A stretch of DNA of 64,000 nucleotides from Amycolatopsis lurida (GCF_900105055.1 NZ_FNTA01000004.1:3503501-3567500); one strand, 5' to 3'; shown: positions 25,057 to 34,191, numbered from the stretch's first letter. Made by a program: numbers and translations. The notes: generated by a model not told the origin, from the sequence alone.

Positions 25057-26046
25057 TCACCGTGCCCGTTCTCCGTCGACTAAGTCCAGTCGGGCGCTGC
25101 CGCCCACAGTCTCGTCCGCACCGTTCGAATGGTCCAGCCGTCGAAGGATGACACCTTCTCGCAGCGCCCACGGACAGATCTCCAGTTCTTCCAGGGAAAG
25201 CGCCCGCATGGTGGCTTGTGCGACGAGCGCGCCCGCCACCAGCTGATGCGACCGGCTCGCGCTGACCCCCTCGAGTTGTGCCAGGTCATGGGCGGTCATC
25301 CGGGAGATGAACGCGATGAGCTGGCGCAACGCGGTGTCGGTCAGGGTACGGCGCACATGCGGCCCGCTGGCCGACGGCGCCGCTCCGGTCAGCCGGGCGA
25401 GCGACCGGAACGTCTTCGACGTCGCCACGACACGATCGGGTTCACCCAATTTGGCGACCTTCTTCGCGAGCGGGGCGAGTTGTTCTTCGAGCCACGCCGA
25501 AGTCGCGATGAGCTCCGACCTGGTGGGCGGGTCGTGCTGGAACCGCGTCCGGGTGGTCCGGCCGGCACCCAACGGCAGCGATTCGGCCAGATCCGGTTCC
25601 TCGTCACGACCCATCGCGATTTCCAGCGAGCCGCCGCCGATGTCGAGCACCAGCAGCTTCCCCGCCGACCAGCCGAACCAGCGGCGGACCGCGAGGAAGG
25701 TGAGCCGGGATTCGTCGATCCCCGAAAGCACCTTCAGTTCGACGCCGGTCTGTTCCTGGACCTTCGCGAGCACCTTCGGGGCGTTCTTGGCTTCGCGGAC
25801 CGCGGAGGTGGCGAACGCCATGACCTCTTCGCAGCCGAGCCGAGCCGCGGCCGCCTTCGCCGATTCGACCGCTCGCACGAGGCTGTCCGCGCCCGCGCGG
25901 CTCAGGTCGCCGTTGCGGGTGATCTGCTCGGCGAGCCGGAGGACGGCCTTTTCGGAATGCATCGGGGTCGGGTGGGCGCCACGGTGGGCGTCGACCACGA
26001 GCAGGTGGACGGTATTGGAACCGACGTCGAGTACCCCTAGGCGCAC
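25057..26046 (-). CDS. Ppx/GppA family exopolyphosphatase-like phosphatase
   Basis: 329 residues of the ASKHA-fold family that hydrolyses polyphosphate or (p)ppGpp. Motifs: LGVLDVGSNTVHLLVVDA at the N-terminus, FATSAVREAKNA, and VLDIGGGSLEIAMG. The short, single-module form is the one found in mycobacteria as Rv0496/Ppx1 (from memory). GTG 26046 has no clear ribosome binding site; TACCGT 9 bp upstream suggests a leaderless transcript. Confidence 0.88.
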   Translation of the reverse strand: MRLGVLDVGSNTVHLLVVDAHRGAHPTPMHSEKAVLRLAEQITRNGDLSRAGADSLVRAVESAKAAAARLGCEEVMAFATSAVREAKNAPKVLAKVQEQTGVELKVLSGIDESRLTFLAVRRWFGWSAGKLLVLDIGGGSLEIAMGRDEEPDLAESLPLGAGRTTRTRFQHDPPTRSELIATSAWLEEQLAPLAKKVAKLGEPDRVVATSKTFRSLARLTGAAPSASGPHVRRTLTDTALRQLIAFISRMTAHDLAQLEGVSASRSHQLVAGALVAQATMRALSLEELEICPWALREGVILRRLDHSNGADETVGGSARLDLVDGERAR

Positions 26047-26128
26047 GAGCGTCTACGGTACCCGCCCCCACGTCAGGTCACGAAACCGTAACCGTGATCT
26101 GTATCGCAGGAGGCGGGTACCGGCCCTG

Positions 26129-26818
26129 TCACGTCTCGAACTTGTAGCCCAGGCCACGCACCGTGACCAGGTGCCGGGGCGAACCGGGGTCCGGTTCGAT
26201 CTTCGAGCGCAGGCGCTTCACGTGGACGTCCAGCGTCTTGGTGTCGCCGACGTAGTCCGCACCCCACACCCGGTCGATCAGCTGCCCGCGGGTGAGCACG
26301 CGGCCCACGTTGCGCAGCAGGTACTCGAGCAGGTCGAACTCCTTCAGCGGCAAGGAGACCTCCTGGCCGTCGACGGTCACCACATGCCGCTCGACGTCCA
26401 TCCGCACCGGCCCGGCGGCCAGCACCAGCGGCGCCAGATCGCCTTCGGAGCCCGGCTCGCCACCGCGGCGCAGCACCGCCCGCACCCGCGCGATGAGCTC
26501 ACGGGCCGAGTACGGCTTGGTGACGTAGTCGTCGGCGCCGAGTTCCAGGCCGACGACCTTGTCGATCTCGCTGTCGCGCGCGGTCACCATGATCACCGGT
26601 ACCGCGGAACGCTGCCTGAGCTGTTTGCAGACGTCCGTTCCGCTCATCCCGGGGAGCATGAGATCGAGCAGGACGATGTCGGCGCCGTTGCGGTCGAACT
26701 CCTCGAGCGCCTGCTGCCCCGTCACGGCGACGGCGGCGGTGAAGCCCTCCTTGCGGAGCAAGAACGCGAGCGGGTCGGCGAACGACTCTTCGTCCTCGAC
26801 GATGAGAACCCTCGTCAC
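26129..26818 (-). CDS. regX3: Response regulator RegX3 (OmpR/PhoB family)
   Basis: 229 residues. The receiver domain has DEE at the acidic pocket, phospho-acceptor Asp in ADIVLLDLMLPGMSG, and KPYSARELIARV. The C-terminal winged helix includes LPLKEFDLLEYLLRN, VGDTKTLDVHVKRLRSKIE and HLVTVRGLGYKFE. It pairs with SenX3 to control phosphate-starvation genes in actinobacteria. GTG 26818 has GGAGG 6 bp upstream and overlaps the senX3 stop by four bases. Confidence 0.93.
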   Translation of the reverse strand: MTRVLIVEDEESFADPLAFLLRKEGFTAAVAVTGQQALEEFDRNGADIVLLDLMLPGMSGTDVCKQLRQRSAVPVIMVTARDSEIDKVVGLELGADDYVTKPYSARELIARVRAVLRRGGEPGSEGDLAPLVLAAGPVRMDVERHVVTVDGQEVSLPLKEFDLLEYLLRNVGRVLTRGQLIDRVWGADYVGDTKTLDVHVKRLRSKIEPDPGSPRHLVTVRGLGYKFET

Positions 26819-28047
26819 AGGTTTCCTCCATGGTCGGGGCTTTCTTGCCCTGTTGCCACGAGACGGGGTGTCCGCTCGGGGGTCTTCTCCGGCCGGGACA
26901 CCGGCGGAGCCTGTTTCGCGGCCGCGGCCGGTTCGGCGGGGATGTGCGCGGGGATCCGCAGCGTGAACGTCGACCCGGTGCCGGGACGGCTCCACAGGCC
27001 GACCGAACCGCCGTGGTTGGCGGCCACGTGCTTGACGATCGCCAGCCCCAGCCCGGTGCCGCCGGTCGCCCGGGACCGTGCCTTGTCCGCGCGGTAGAAC
27101 CGCTCGAAGACACGCTGCTGTTCGTCCTCGGCGATGCCGATACCGCGGTCGGTCACCGCGATCTCGACCTTCCCGTCGACCAGCCGCCTGCTGATCGACA
27201 CCGGGCTGCCCGGCTGCGAGTACGCGACGGCGTTCTCCAGCAGATTCGACAGCGCGGTGACCAGCAGCGTCCGGTCGCCCTCGACGAGGAGCCCGCTGGC
27301 CGCGTCGGTGGTGATGGTGATCTCGGCGGATTCCGCCGAAAGCGTCGTCCTGCCGAGCGCCTCGCGGACGACGGCGTCGACCTCGACGACGTTGAGGTCG
27401 GGCAGCCGCTCGGCGCCCTGGAGCCGCGACAGCGCGATCAGTTCGGTGACGAGCTGGCCGAGCCGCGTCGATTCGCGGAGGATCTTGCCGCCGAAGCGGC
27501 GGACCTCCTCGGTGTCTTCCGCGGCGTCGAGGACGGCCTCGGTGAGCAGCGCGATCGCGCCCACCGGCGTCTTCAGTTCGTGGCTGACGTTCGCTACGAA
27601 GTCCCGCCGGACGGCTTCGAGACGGATCGCCTCGGAGTGGTCGACGGCCTCGACCACGGTGAACCCGTCGCCGAGCGGGCGGACCTCGCCGTGGACGGCC
27701 TCGGGCTGACGCCCCCTCGCCTCCAGCGGGGAGAGGTCGATCTCCATCGGCTCGTCGGTCTCGACCACCTGCTCGGCGGCCTTGCGGGCCCGCGGATCGG
27801 CCTGGTTGACCTTCACCAGGCCGAGCTCGTAGGCGCGCGGGTTGTGCAGGACCATGTCGCCGAACTTGTTGAGCACGACGACGCCGTTGTTGCTCGACCG
27901 CACGAGGCGTTCGAGCAGTTCGGCCACGGTGGGGCCGGTCGGTCGCCGCTCTTCGCGGCGGGCGCGGCCCCTCGCGATCAGGAAGCCGAAAACCACACCG
28001 ACGATCAGTCCGCCGAGGGCCATGGCGAGTGCAACAGGCGTGGTCAC
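26815..28047 (-). CDS. senX3: Sensor histidine kinase SenX3
   Basis: 410 residues. One N-terminal helix (LAMALGGLIVGVVFGFLIA), a PAS-like domain (NGVVVLNKFGDMVLHNPRAY), the H-box with phospho-accepting His in FVANVSHELKTPVG, and HATPase motifs LLENAVAYS, VTDRGIGIA and GTGLGLAIVKHVAANHGG. Phosphorylates RegX3, encoded immediately downstream. phoU, often adjacent in other actinobacteria, is not in this window. Confidence 0.93.
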   Translation of the reverse strand: MTTPVALAMALGGLIVGVVFGFLIARGRARREERRPTGPTVAELLERLVRSSNNGVVVLNKFGDMVLHNPRAYELGLVKVNQADPRARKAAEQVVETDEPMEIDLSPLEARGRQPEAVHGEVRPLGDGFTVVEAVDHSEAIRLEAVRRDFVANVSHELKTPVGAIALLTEAVLDAAEDTEEVRRFGGKILRESTRLGQLVTELIALSRLQGAERLPDLNVVEVDAVVREALGRTTLSAESAEITITTDAASGLLVEGDRTLLVTALSNLLENAVAYSQPGSPVSISRRLVDGKVEIAVTDRGIGIAEDEQQRVFERFYRADKARSRATGGTGLGLAIVKHVAANHGGSVGLWSRPGTGSTFTLRIPAHIPAEPAAAAKQAPPVSRPEKTPERTPRLVATGQESPDHGGNL

Positions 28048-28318
28048 AGGGGAATCGTAAGCGCGTGGGTAGTCTTTTGGCCTAGTCCCGGCCGCGTACT
28101 CGTGATGCCTATGACACCTGGGGACACCCTGTTCGCCTGCAGGTCAGGCCTCGTTCACGTGACCGAGACCTCCCGGGTGAGACGGGTCACCCGAAACGGG
28201 GACAGCGGCACCCTCTCGTGCCCGGATTCCGACTTTCGTCGTGACCTTCCGAACCCGCTCACTGGTGAATAGCCACGTTCCCGTCACGGGTGCCGGGGAA
28301 TGTTGGAAGACTGTCGCC

Positions 28319-28966
28319 GTGGAACTCGTCAGTGACATCTCCCTGATTCGCGGAGAAGAAGAGCTGTTCGACCGGACGGCTCATCTGTTCGTCGCGGCGA
28401 CCGACATCGCGTGCGCGGCCGACGACCTCTACACCTGGGCGCTTTCCCGGCCTTCACTCACGCGGCAGGGCGAACGGCTGGTGCGCGACAAGCGGATCCG
28501 CAAGCTGTACCGCCCCGGCGTCCTGCTGAACGAGCAGACCGCGGAGCACCTGCATCACCTGTCCGGACTCGGCGCGCAGATCCGCATCGGCACCGAGGAG
28601 ATCAACGAGACGATCCTGCTCGACGAGCGGGTCGCGATCATGGCCGGAGACGAGGGCAAGGCGGTGCGCTCCTACAGCGTCATCTCGCGCCCCGAGCTGG
28701 TGCAGGGCATCCTGTCGCTGTTCGAAACCGCCTGGCTGGCGTCCACCACCCTGGAGACGTTCGACGCGCGGTTCGCCGACATCCGGATGGAGGCACCGCA
28801 GATCCTCGAGTTCCTGACCACCGGCTGCAAGGACGAGAAGGCCGCGAAGAGCCTCGGCATGGGCGTGCGCACCTATCAGCGTCGCGTCTCGGAGCTGCTG
28901 GTCGCGCTCGGCGTGACGTCGCGGCTCCAGGTCGACGCGCGGGCGCGGGAACTCGGCCTCTTGTGA
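28319..28966 (+). CDS. LuxR-type helix-turn-helix regulator with phospholipase-D-like sensor region
   Basis: 215 residues. The N-terminal two-thirds (RTAHLFVAATDIACAADDLY, GAQIRIGTEEIN, RVAIMAGDEG) resembles the phospholipase-D-like ligand domain of TrmB/LuxR-type actinobacterial regulators. The C-terminus is a LuxR-like HTH (DEKAAKSLGMGVRTYQRRVSE). Divergent from senX3, and it may belong to the phosphate response, but this is only positional. GTG 28319 follows GGAAG. Confidence 0.75.
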   Translation: MELVSDISLIRGEEELFDRTAHLFVAATDIACAADDLYTWALSRPSLTRQGERLVRDKRIRKLYRPGVLLNEQTAEHLHHLSGLGAQIRIGTEEINETILLDERVAIMAGDEGKAVRSYSVISRPELVQGILSLFETAWLASTTLETFDARFADIRMEAPQILEFLTTGCKDEKAAKSLGMGVRTYQRRVSELLVALGVTSRLQVDARARELGLL

Positions 28967-29880
28967 AGCGCTGGGCGGGGCTCGCGGTGGTGCTCGCGCT
29001 CGCGGGCTGCACCACCGCGGTCTCCGGCACCGCCGGGCCCGAGCCGGAAACCCCGCCCTCGAACCTCGCGCTCGTCGACCCCGCGCGGACGGCCTCCGTG
29101 CTCACGGCGGTGAAGACGGCCACCGAAGCGGTGTTCTCCTACGACAGCACGGCCGTGCCCGCCTACGAGAAGGCGCTCGCCGACAACCTGACGCCGGGCG
29201 CGCGTGACGAGCTGGCGAAACTGTTCGCCGAGGTCCGGAAATCGGCGGAACCGATCAAACTCGTGACGAGGGTGATCGTCTCGGCCGCGGCCGAGGAGAC
29301 GCCGGACAAGGCGCGGGTGCTGACGGTGCTCGACCAGAGCAGCACCAGGGCGGGTGCGACCAGCAAGGGCATCGCGTCGGTGCTGCTCGCGACCGTGCGC
29401 GAAGGCGACCGCTGGCGGATCGACAAGGTCGAGGTGAATCCGGCGGCGTCGCCGCCCGCGGCGGAGAAACCGGGCGCCGGCGACCGAGTGTTCGCGAGGG
29501 TGCGGGATTCCGCCCGCGACGGCGCCCTCCGCGCCGCGGAGGCCCTGCTGAACGTGGACCCGGCCGACCCCGAAGGCACGTACGCCCGCTACGAGTCCGT
29601 GTCGACCGGGCCGTTGCTGACCCAGTTCCGGCAGGACAAGGCGGCGCGGCTGAACCAGATCCGGTCCGGGGGCGCGAAGGCGTCCCTGGCGCCGAACCCG
29701 GCCACCGCGGTCATGGAGGTCGTGGACGACAAGGCGAGCGTGCTGCTCTTCGCGACGACGGACGTCAAGGACGCGGCCGGGCAGGCGACGAAGCGGCACC
29801 TGCCGATCGTCCTGCGCCTCCAGCGGCTGCCCGAGGGCTGGAAGGCCGCGGGGGTCGAATCGGTCCAGCCTCTCCCCTGA
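28963..29880 (+). CDS. Lipoprotein of unknown function
   Basis: 305 residues with a lipoprotein signal peptide (VVLALAGC lipobox, cysteine about residue 17). The mature domain is alpha/beta with a disordered link (PPAAEKPGAGD). GTG 28963 overlaps the stop of the HTH regulator (GTGA), so the two are coupled. I do not recognise the family. Its stop TGA (29878-29880) abuts a long palindrome. Confidence 0.8.
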   Translation: MKRWAGLAVVLALAGCTTAVSGTAGPEPETPPSNLALVDPARTASVLTAVKTATEAVFSYDSTAVPAYEKALADNLTPGARDELAKLFAEVRKSAEPIKLVTRVIVSAAAEETPDKARVLTVLDQSSTRAGATSKGIASVLLATVREGDRWRIDKVEVNPAASPPAAEKPGAGDRVFARVRDSARDGALRAAEALLNVDPADPEGTYARYESVSTGPLLTQFRQDKAARLNQIRSGGAKASLAPNPATAVMEVVDDKASVLLFATTDVKDAAGQATKRHLPIVLRLQRLPEGWKAAGVESVQPLP

Positions 29881-29947
29881 ACGCAATTCGTCCTCTGAAT
29901 GCGGTGGTTCGAGAGCGAACTACCGCGTTCAGAGGACGAAATGCGTT
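29880..29947. terminator. Palindromic terminator, family D
   Basis: 26-bp arms at 29880-29905 and 29922-29947 (24 of 26 paired), with a 16-nt loop containing GGTTCG. It lies between the convergent lipoprotein and gpmA genes. A shortened relative is at 57288-57313 (shared CAGAGGACGAAATGCG). Confidence 0.8.
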
Positions 29948-29954
29948 GGGTTGT

Positions 29955-30704
29955 CTAGCGACCCTGGTTCGCGACGGCGGCCGCGGCTTCCTTGGCGGCC
30001 TCCGGGTCCAGGTAGGTCCCGCCGGCGGTGACCGGCTTGAGGTCTTCCGTGAGGTCGTAGCGCAGCGGGATGCCGGTCGGGATGTTGAGCCCGGCGATCG
30101 CGTCGTCGGAGATGCCGTCGAGGTGCTTCACCAGCGCGCGCAGCGAGTTGCCGTGCGCGGCGACCAGCACGGTCTTGCCGGCGCGCAGATCCGGCACGAT
30201 CGCGGACTCCCAGTACGGCAGCAGCCGCGCGACGACGTCCTTGAGGCATTCGGTCAGCGGGGCGGCGTCACCGAGGTCGGCGTAGCGCGCGTCGCCCACC
30301 TGGCTGAACTCGTCGGCCGGGTCGATCGGGGGCGGCGGGGTGTCGTAAGAGCGGCGCCAGAGCATGAACTGCTCCTCGCCGAACTCGTCCAGGGTCTGCT
30401 TCTTGTTCTTGCCCTGCAGCGCGCCGTAGTGCCGCTCGTTGAGGCGCCAGTCGCGCTTGACCGGGATCCAGTGCCGGTCGGCGGCGTCGAGCGCCAGGTT
30501 GGCGGTCGAGATCGCCCGGCGCATCAGCGACGTGTGGACGACGTCCGGCAGCAGACCGGACTCCGCGAGGAGCTGCCCGCCCTTGCGCGCCTCCTGTTCG
30601 CCCTGCTCGGACAGCGGCACGTCCACCCAGCCGGTGAACAGGTTTTCGGCGTTCCACGTGCTCTGCCCGTGACGCAGCAGCACCAGAGTCCCAAGCTCAG
30701 CCAT
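29955..30704 (-). CDS. gpmA: 2,3-bisphosphoglycerate-dependent phosphoglycerate mutase
   Basis: Glycolytic interconversion of 3- and 2-phosphoglycerate. 249 residues: LVLLRHGQSTWNAENLFTGW contains the phosphorylated His of the RHG motif, and VLVAAHGNSLRALVKHLDG carries the second catalytic His. NERHYGALQGKNK is a family signature. In mycobacteria gpm1 is beside senX3-regX3, as here. Confidence 0.96.
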   Translation of the reverse strand: MAELGTLVLLRHGQSTWNAENLFTGWVDVPLSEQGEQEARKGGQLLAESGLLPDVVHTSLMRRAISTANLALDAADRHWIPVKRDWRLNERHYGALQGKNKKQTLDEFGEEQFMLWRRSYDTPPPPIDPADEFSQVGDARYADLGDAAPLTECLKDVVARLLPYWESAIVPDLRAGKTVLVAAHGNSLRALVKHLDGISDDAIAGLNIPTGIPLRYDLTEDLKPVTAGGTYLDPEAAKEAAAAVANQGR

Positions 30705-30991
30705 GGGGTTCAGCCTGCCAGAGTGAGCGGAAGCGCCGGTCAGAGGGCCGCGCTTCGCCTGGTTTCTACGGAGAGTGCGTTACCCGCAAGTAACACCTTC
30801 ACCCGTCCAGAAGACGGGTTGCCAACAAGTCCCGATCTCCGGAAAACAGGCTGCACTCCGTTATCCCCGTTTTTGAATTTCACTCGAACGGAGTAACCGG
30901 TAGTCTTGTGATTACAGGTGGAGATCTGACAGGTTGACTACGTCCCGCGCGGCCGGATTCCACGCACTCCCCGGTTCGACGCGGGTGACGA

Positions 30992-31130
30992 CCGCGACTC
31001 GTCTCCCCCCTGCCGAGTCGCGGCGCCCGCCGGCCCCGTTGGCATCCCCCTCGTCACCGGGTCCACCTTGGCGGGAACTTCAGCGGGGCGGCTCGAGATC
31101 GCGACTCCCCCCTCCCTCGAGCCGTCCCGC
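30992..31130 (+). ncRNA. Candidate 6C-type small RNA (C-rich loop hairpins)
   Basis: A 645-bp gap between gpmA and the DUF4349 gene holds two strong stem-loops, each with exactly six cytosines in a row in the loop. Stem 1: CCGCGACTCG 30992-31001 with 31014-31023, loop TCTCCCCCCTGC. Stem 2: 31083-31097 with 31116-31130 (15 bp, one G-U), loop with ACTCCCCCCT. A weaker stem between (31026-31031 with 31070-31075) has a five-C loop. Two hairpins with at least six C each define the actinobacterial 6C RNA family. A TANNNT -10 (TAGTCT, 30901-30906) lies upstream. The span is longer than I recall for 6C RNAs, so this may be a relative. Confidence 0.55.
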
Positions 31131-31202
31131 CTGTTCACTTTCCGGGGCCCTCGTTCGTGACAGGTATCCCCTGCCGTGCCGGCGCGGCCATTTCGCGTGA
31201 TC

Positions 31203-31304
31203 GAACGGACGACACGCGTGCTGGGATGGACGACACGCGTGATTGAGTGGACGGCACTCCGGCCGCGATCGTGTCGTCCGCCGGATCACGCGTGTCGTCC
31301 GTTC
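31203..31304. repeat. Nested palindrome with tandem arms, family G
   Basis: Outer arms GAACGGACGACACGCGTG (31203-31220) and complement (31287-31304) are perfect over 18 bp. Inside them a second pair, GGACGACACG (31228-31237) and complement (31270-31279), repeats the same motif. It lies downstream of the DUF4349 lipoprotein gene and after the small-RNA candidate, so it is probably a terminator. Confidence 0.7.
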
Positions 31305-31349
31305 AGTCACGTGACGTCGCCGGAACTGCGCCTCGGGGGCCTGGCCTGC

Positions 31350-32285
31350 TCAGTCCAGTGGGGGCGCGGACGGCAGATCCGAAGCGGTCGCCATCGCGGG
31401 CTCCGCCGGACGGCGCCGCTTGCGCAGCCACCACACCAACGCGGCCGCGGGGACGCCGAAGACCAGCAGGAACGGCGCCATCGCGCCGAGCACGGTCAGC
31501 AGGCCGCCGCCGAAGGTCAGGAACGCGTCCCAGCCGTCGGCCAGCCCGCCGAGGAACCCACTGCGGGATTGCTCCGCCGCCGCGACCGTCTCCGCCTTCA
31601 CCTGCAGGGAAATCGTCGACATGGCGACACTTCCGGCCAGGCTTTCGCGCCGCTTCTGCAGCGACTCGAGCTCGGCCTCGCGGCTCGTCAGCTCGCTCTC
31701 GACCGAGGCAATCTCCGAGACCGACGTCGCCCTCGCGAGCAGCGCGCGGATGCGCTCGACGCTCGCCCGCTGGGTGGCCAGCCGCGAATCGACGTCGACC
31801 ATCTGCTCGGTCACGTCCGTCGCGGTGACCTCGCGTTTGATCTGTTTCCCGAGCTTCCCCAGCTGGTCCAGCACCCCGTCGAGACGCTCGGCGGGCACGA
31901 TGACGTTGACCGACGCCCGCTTCTCCTGTGTGCTCTCCTGCCCCGTGTAGCCGGCGGCGCCCTGGGTGATGACGCGCACCTGCGAGATCACGTCGGCGAC
32001 GTTCGGCGCGGTGAGCTCCAGGCTCGCCGTGCGCACCAGCTTGCGGTCGGCGATGCCCGGCTGCCCCGCCGGCGCCGGGGCCTTCCCCGAACCCGCCTTG
32101 CTGTCGGGCGCTTCCTTGTTCGCCGGCCCTTGGTTCGGCCCACCTTGGTTCGGCACGGCCTGCTTGGTGTCGGCCGACATCGGCATCCCGGCGGATTCAC
32201 TGCTGCCGCCGGAATCGTTGGCCGAACAGCCCGCCAGTGCCAGCACGATGCCGGCGGCGGCGACCCATCTCATTCGCTTGCGCAT
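31350..32285 (-). CDS. DUF4349 lipoprotein with coiled coil
   Basis: 311 residues. Lipoprotein signal (GIVLALAGC), a disordered Gly/Pro/Asn-rich linker, then a DUF4349 domain with VRTASLELTAPNV, ASVNVIVPAERLDGVLDQ, a coiled coil of about 60 residues (ATQRASVERIRALLARATS to LESLQKRRESLA) and a C-terminal membrane helix (GGGLLTVLGAMAPFLLVFGV) with a basic tail. Anchored at the envelope by lipid and helix; function unknown. ATG 32285 has GGAGGGAG upstream. Confidence 0.85.
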   Translation of the reverse strand: MRKRMRWVAAAGIVLALAGCSANDSGGSSESAGMPMSADTKQAVPNQGGPNQGPANKEAPDSKAGSGKAPAPAGQPGIADRKLVRTASLELTAPNVADVISQVRVITQGAAGYTGQESTQEKRASVNVIVPAERLDGVLDQLGKLGKQIKREVTATDVTEQMVDVDSRLATQRASVERIRALLARATSVSEIASVESELTSREAELESLQKRRESLAGSVAMSTISLQVKAETVAAAEQSRSGFLGGLADGWDAFLTFGGGLLTVLGAMAPFLLVFGVPAAALVWWLRKRRRPAEPAMATASDLPSAPPLD

Positions 32286-32353
32286 CAAGACCGTCTCCCT
32301 CCAGTGTCGCGGAAAGAGACGGAGCCGGGCTCAGGCCCGTTGCACCATTCGGG

Positions 32354-32869
32354 TCACGAGTCGGTCAAGGCTCCGGGTTCGTGTCCGTTCGAAGGCTCGA
32401 CGAGATGTTTGAACGCCTGCAGGTTCGCCAGCGACTCGCCGCGGGAAACGCGCCAATCCCACTCGCGTTTGATCGATTCCGCGAATCCGAGTTCCAGCAA
32501 CGTGTTGAAATCGCCGTCGGCGGCTTCGAGCACCTGTCCGAGGATCTTGTCCAACTCGGACTCGGTGACGGTGTCCAGGCCGAACCGGCCGACCAGGTAG
32601 ATGTCGCCCATCGCGTCCACGGTGTAGTGCACGCCGTACAGCTTCGCGTTACGGCGCAACAGAAACCGGTAAACGTCCTCATGGGACTCATCGGGGCGGC
32701 GGCAGACGAAGGCTTCGACGGCGAATGCGTGATCCCCGGCGACCAGCCAGCAGTTGGTCTGCAACTTCTTGGTACCGGGCAAGGTGACGAAGTACTTTCC
32801 CTCGCCACGCCTTTCGTATTCCAGGCCCGCATTGTCCAAAGAGGACCGTAAGGTCTCGTCGAGCGTCAA
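32354..32869 (-). CDS. YbjN domain-containing protein
   Basis: 171 residues of the YbjN/type-III chaperone-like fold: SLDNAGLEYERRGEGKYFVTL, LQTNCWLVAGDHAFAVEAFV, FLLRRNAKLYGVHYTVDAMG and DIYLVGRFGLDTVTESELD. Its start overlaps the mshA stop by four bases, and the mshA-YbjN pair matches Rv0486-Rv0487 (from memory), suggesting a helper role for mycothiol synthesis; this is inference only. Confidence 0.9.
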   Translation of the reverse strand: MTLDETLRSSLDNAGLEYERRGEGKYFVTLPGTKKLQTNCWLVAGDHAFAVEAFVCRRPDESHEDVYRFLLRRNAKLYGVHYTVDAMGDIYLVGRFGLDTVTESELDKILGQVLEAADGDFNTLLELGFAESIKREWDWRVSRGESLANLQAFKHLVEPSNGHEPGALTDS

Positions 32870-34170
32870 ACCGCCACCTCCGCGCGCTGTTCGAGGGCAC
32901 GCCGGAACGCGCCGGTCGCCTGAGCGTACGTGTCCAGCAGCCGGTCCGTCGTACGGCGCCAGGAGAAGCGCCGCGCGTGGACGACGGCGTTGGCCGAAAG
33001 TTCGGCACGCCAGCCGGGCCGCAGCGCGACGTTCGCGAGCGCGCCCGCCCAGTCCTTCGCGTCGTGCGAAGGCACGAGCAGCCCGGAGACCCCGTGCGGG
33101 ACCGCGACCGGCAGCCCGCCGACCTCGGCCGCGATCACCGGTGTTCCGCAGGCCTGCGCTTCGAGCGCGACCAGCCCGAACGACTCGTTGTAGCTCGGCA
33201 CGGCGACGATGTCGGCCGCGCGGTAGACGTTGACCAGCGACTGGCCGGGCTGCGGCGGCATGAACCGGGTCTGCTCCTCGATCCCGAGGGAGACGGCCAG
33301 TTCACGCAGGGCCTGCGGCTGCTCCAGTCCGGTCCCGGACGGGCCGCCGACGATCAGCACCACCAGCCGCGACGCCAGCTCCGGCCGCTCGCGCAGCAGT
33401 TCGGCCGCGGCCAGCAGGAGGACGTCCGGCGCCTTCAACGGCTGAATGCGGCCCGCGAAGGCCAGCACGATCGCGTCCTGCGGCAGGCCCAGCGCCCGGC
33501 GCGCGGCGGGCCGGGATCCGGGAGTGAACCGATCGAGGTCGACGCCGGGCGGGATGGCGTGCACGGCGTGCGGGTCGGCGTCGTACAGCTCGATCAGCTC
33601 GCGGGCCTCGACGCGGGTGTTCGCGACCAGGCAGTCCGCCTCCTCGACGACCTGCTCCTCGCCGATCACGCGGGTGCGCGGCTCCGGGGTGTCGCCCTCG
33701 GCGAGCGCGGCGTTCTTGACCTTGGCCAGGGTGTGCGCGGTGTGCACCAGCGGCACGCCCCAGCGGTCGCGGGCGAGCCAGCCCGCCTGGCCGGAAAGCC
33801 AGTAGTGCGAATGGATGAGGTCGTAGTAGCCCGGCTCGTGGAACGCCTCGGCCCGCAGCACCCCGGCGGTGAACGCGCACAGCTGCGCGGGCAGTTCGTC
33901 GCGACCCAGCGGCTCGAACGGCCCGGCCGGGATGTGCCGGACCACCACGCCCGGCGCCAGCTCGGCGACCGGGGGCTGATCCGAGGACGTCGCCCTCGTG
34001 AACACCTCGACCTCGACGCCGCGGCGGGCCATCTCGGTGGCCGTCTGGCTCACGTAGACGTTCATGCCACCGGCGTCGCCGGTACCCGGCTGCTCCAGCG
34101 GAGAGGTGTGCAACGACAGCACCGCGACGCGCCTGGGCGCGGCGTCGAACCCGTGCAGGGGGATCGTCAC
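32866..34170 (-). CDS. mshA: D-inositol-3-phosphate glycosyltransferase (mycothiol synthesis)
   Basis: First step of mycothiol synthesis: transfers GlcNAc from UDP-GlcNAc to 1L-myo-inositol-1-phosphate. 434 residues, GT-B fold, family 4: SLHTSPLEQPGTGDAGGMNVYV (N-terminal nucleotide and acceptor region), HSHYWLSGQAGWLA, PPGVDLDRFTPG, FAGRIQPLKAPDVLL, and the C-terminal E-x7-E motif ESFGLVALEAQACGTPVIA. Mycothiol production is typical of this group. Coupled to the YbjN gene. Confidence 0.94.
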   Translation of the reverse strand: MTIPLHGFDAAPRRVAVLSLHTSPLEQPGTGDAGGMNVYVSQTATEMARRGVEVEVFTRATSSDQPPVAELAPGVVVRHIPAGPFEPLGRDELPAQLCAFTAGVLRAEAFHEPGYYDLIHSHYWLSGQAGWLARDRWGVPLVHTAHTLAKVKNAALAEGDTPEPRTRVIGEEQVVEEADCLVANTRVEARELIELYDADPHAVHAIPPGVDLDRFTPGSRPAARRALGLPQDAIVLAFAGRIQPLKAPDVLLLAAAELLRERPELASRLVVLIVGGPSGTGLEQPQALRELAVSLGIEEQTRFMPPQPGQSLVNVYRAADIVAVPSYNESFGLVALEAQACGTPVIAAEVGGLPVAVPHGVSGLLVPSHDAKDWAGALANVALRPGWRAELSANAVVHARRFSWRRTTDRLLDTYAQATGAFRRALEQRAEVAV

Positions 34171-34191
34171 CTGGTCAACACTCCCGAAGTC

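Noticed and set aside
28048..28318. PHO-box search between senX3 and the HTH regulator
   Set aside because: GTTCACGTGAC and GGTCACCCGAA fragments are present but without the 11-bp direct-repeat spacing expected, so no site is claimed.
30934..31200. TTG-started 88-aa frame over the small-RNA candidate
   Set aside because: Pro/Ser/Arg-rich, no ribosome binding site of note, and it runs through both C-rich hairpins; the RNA explanation fits better.
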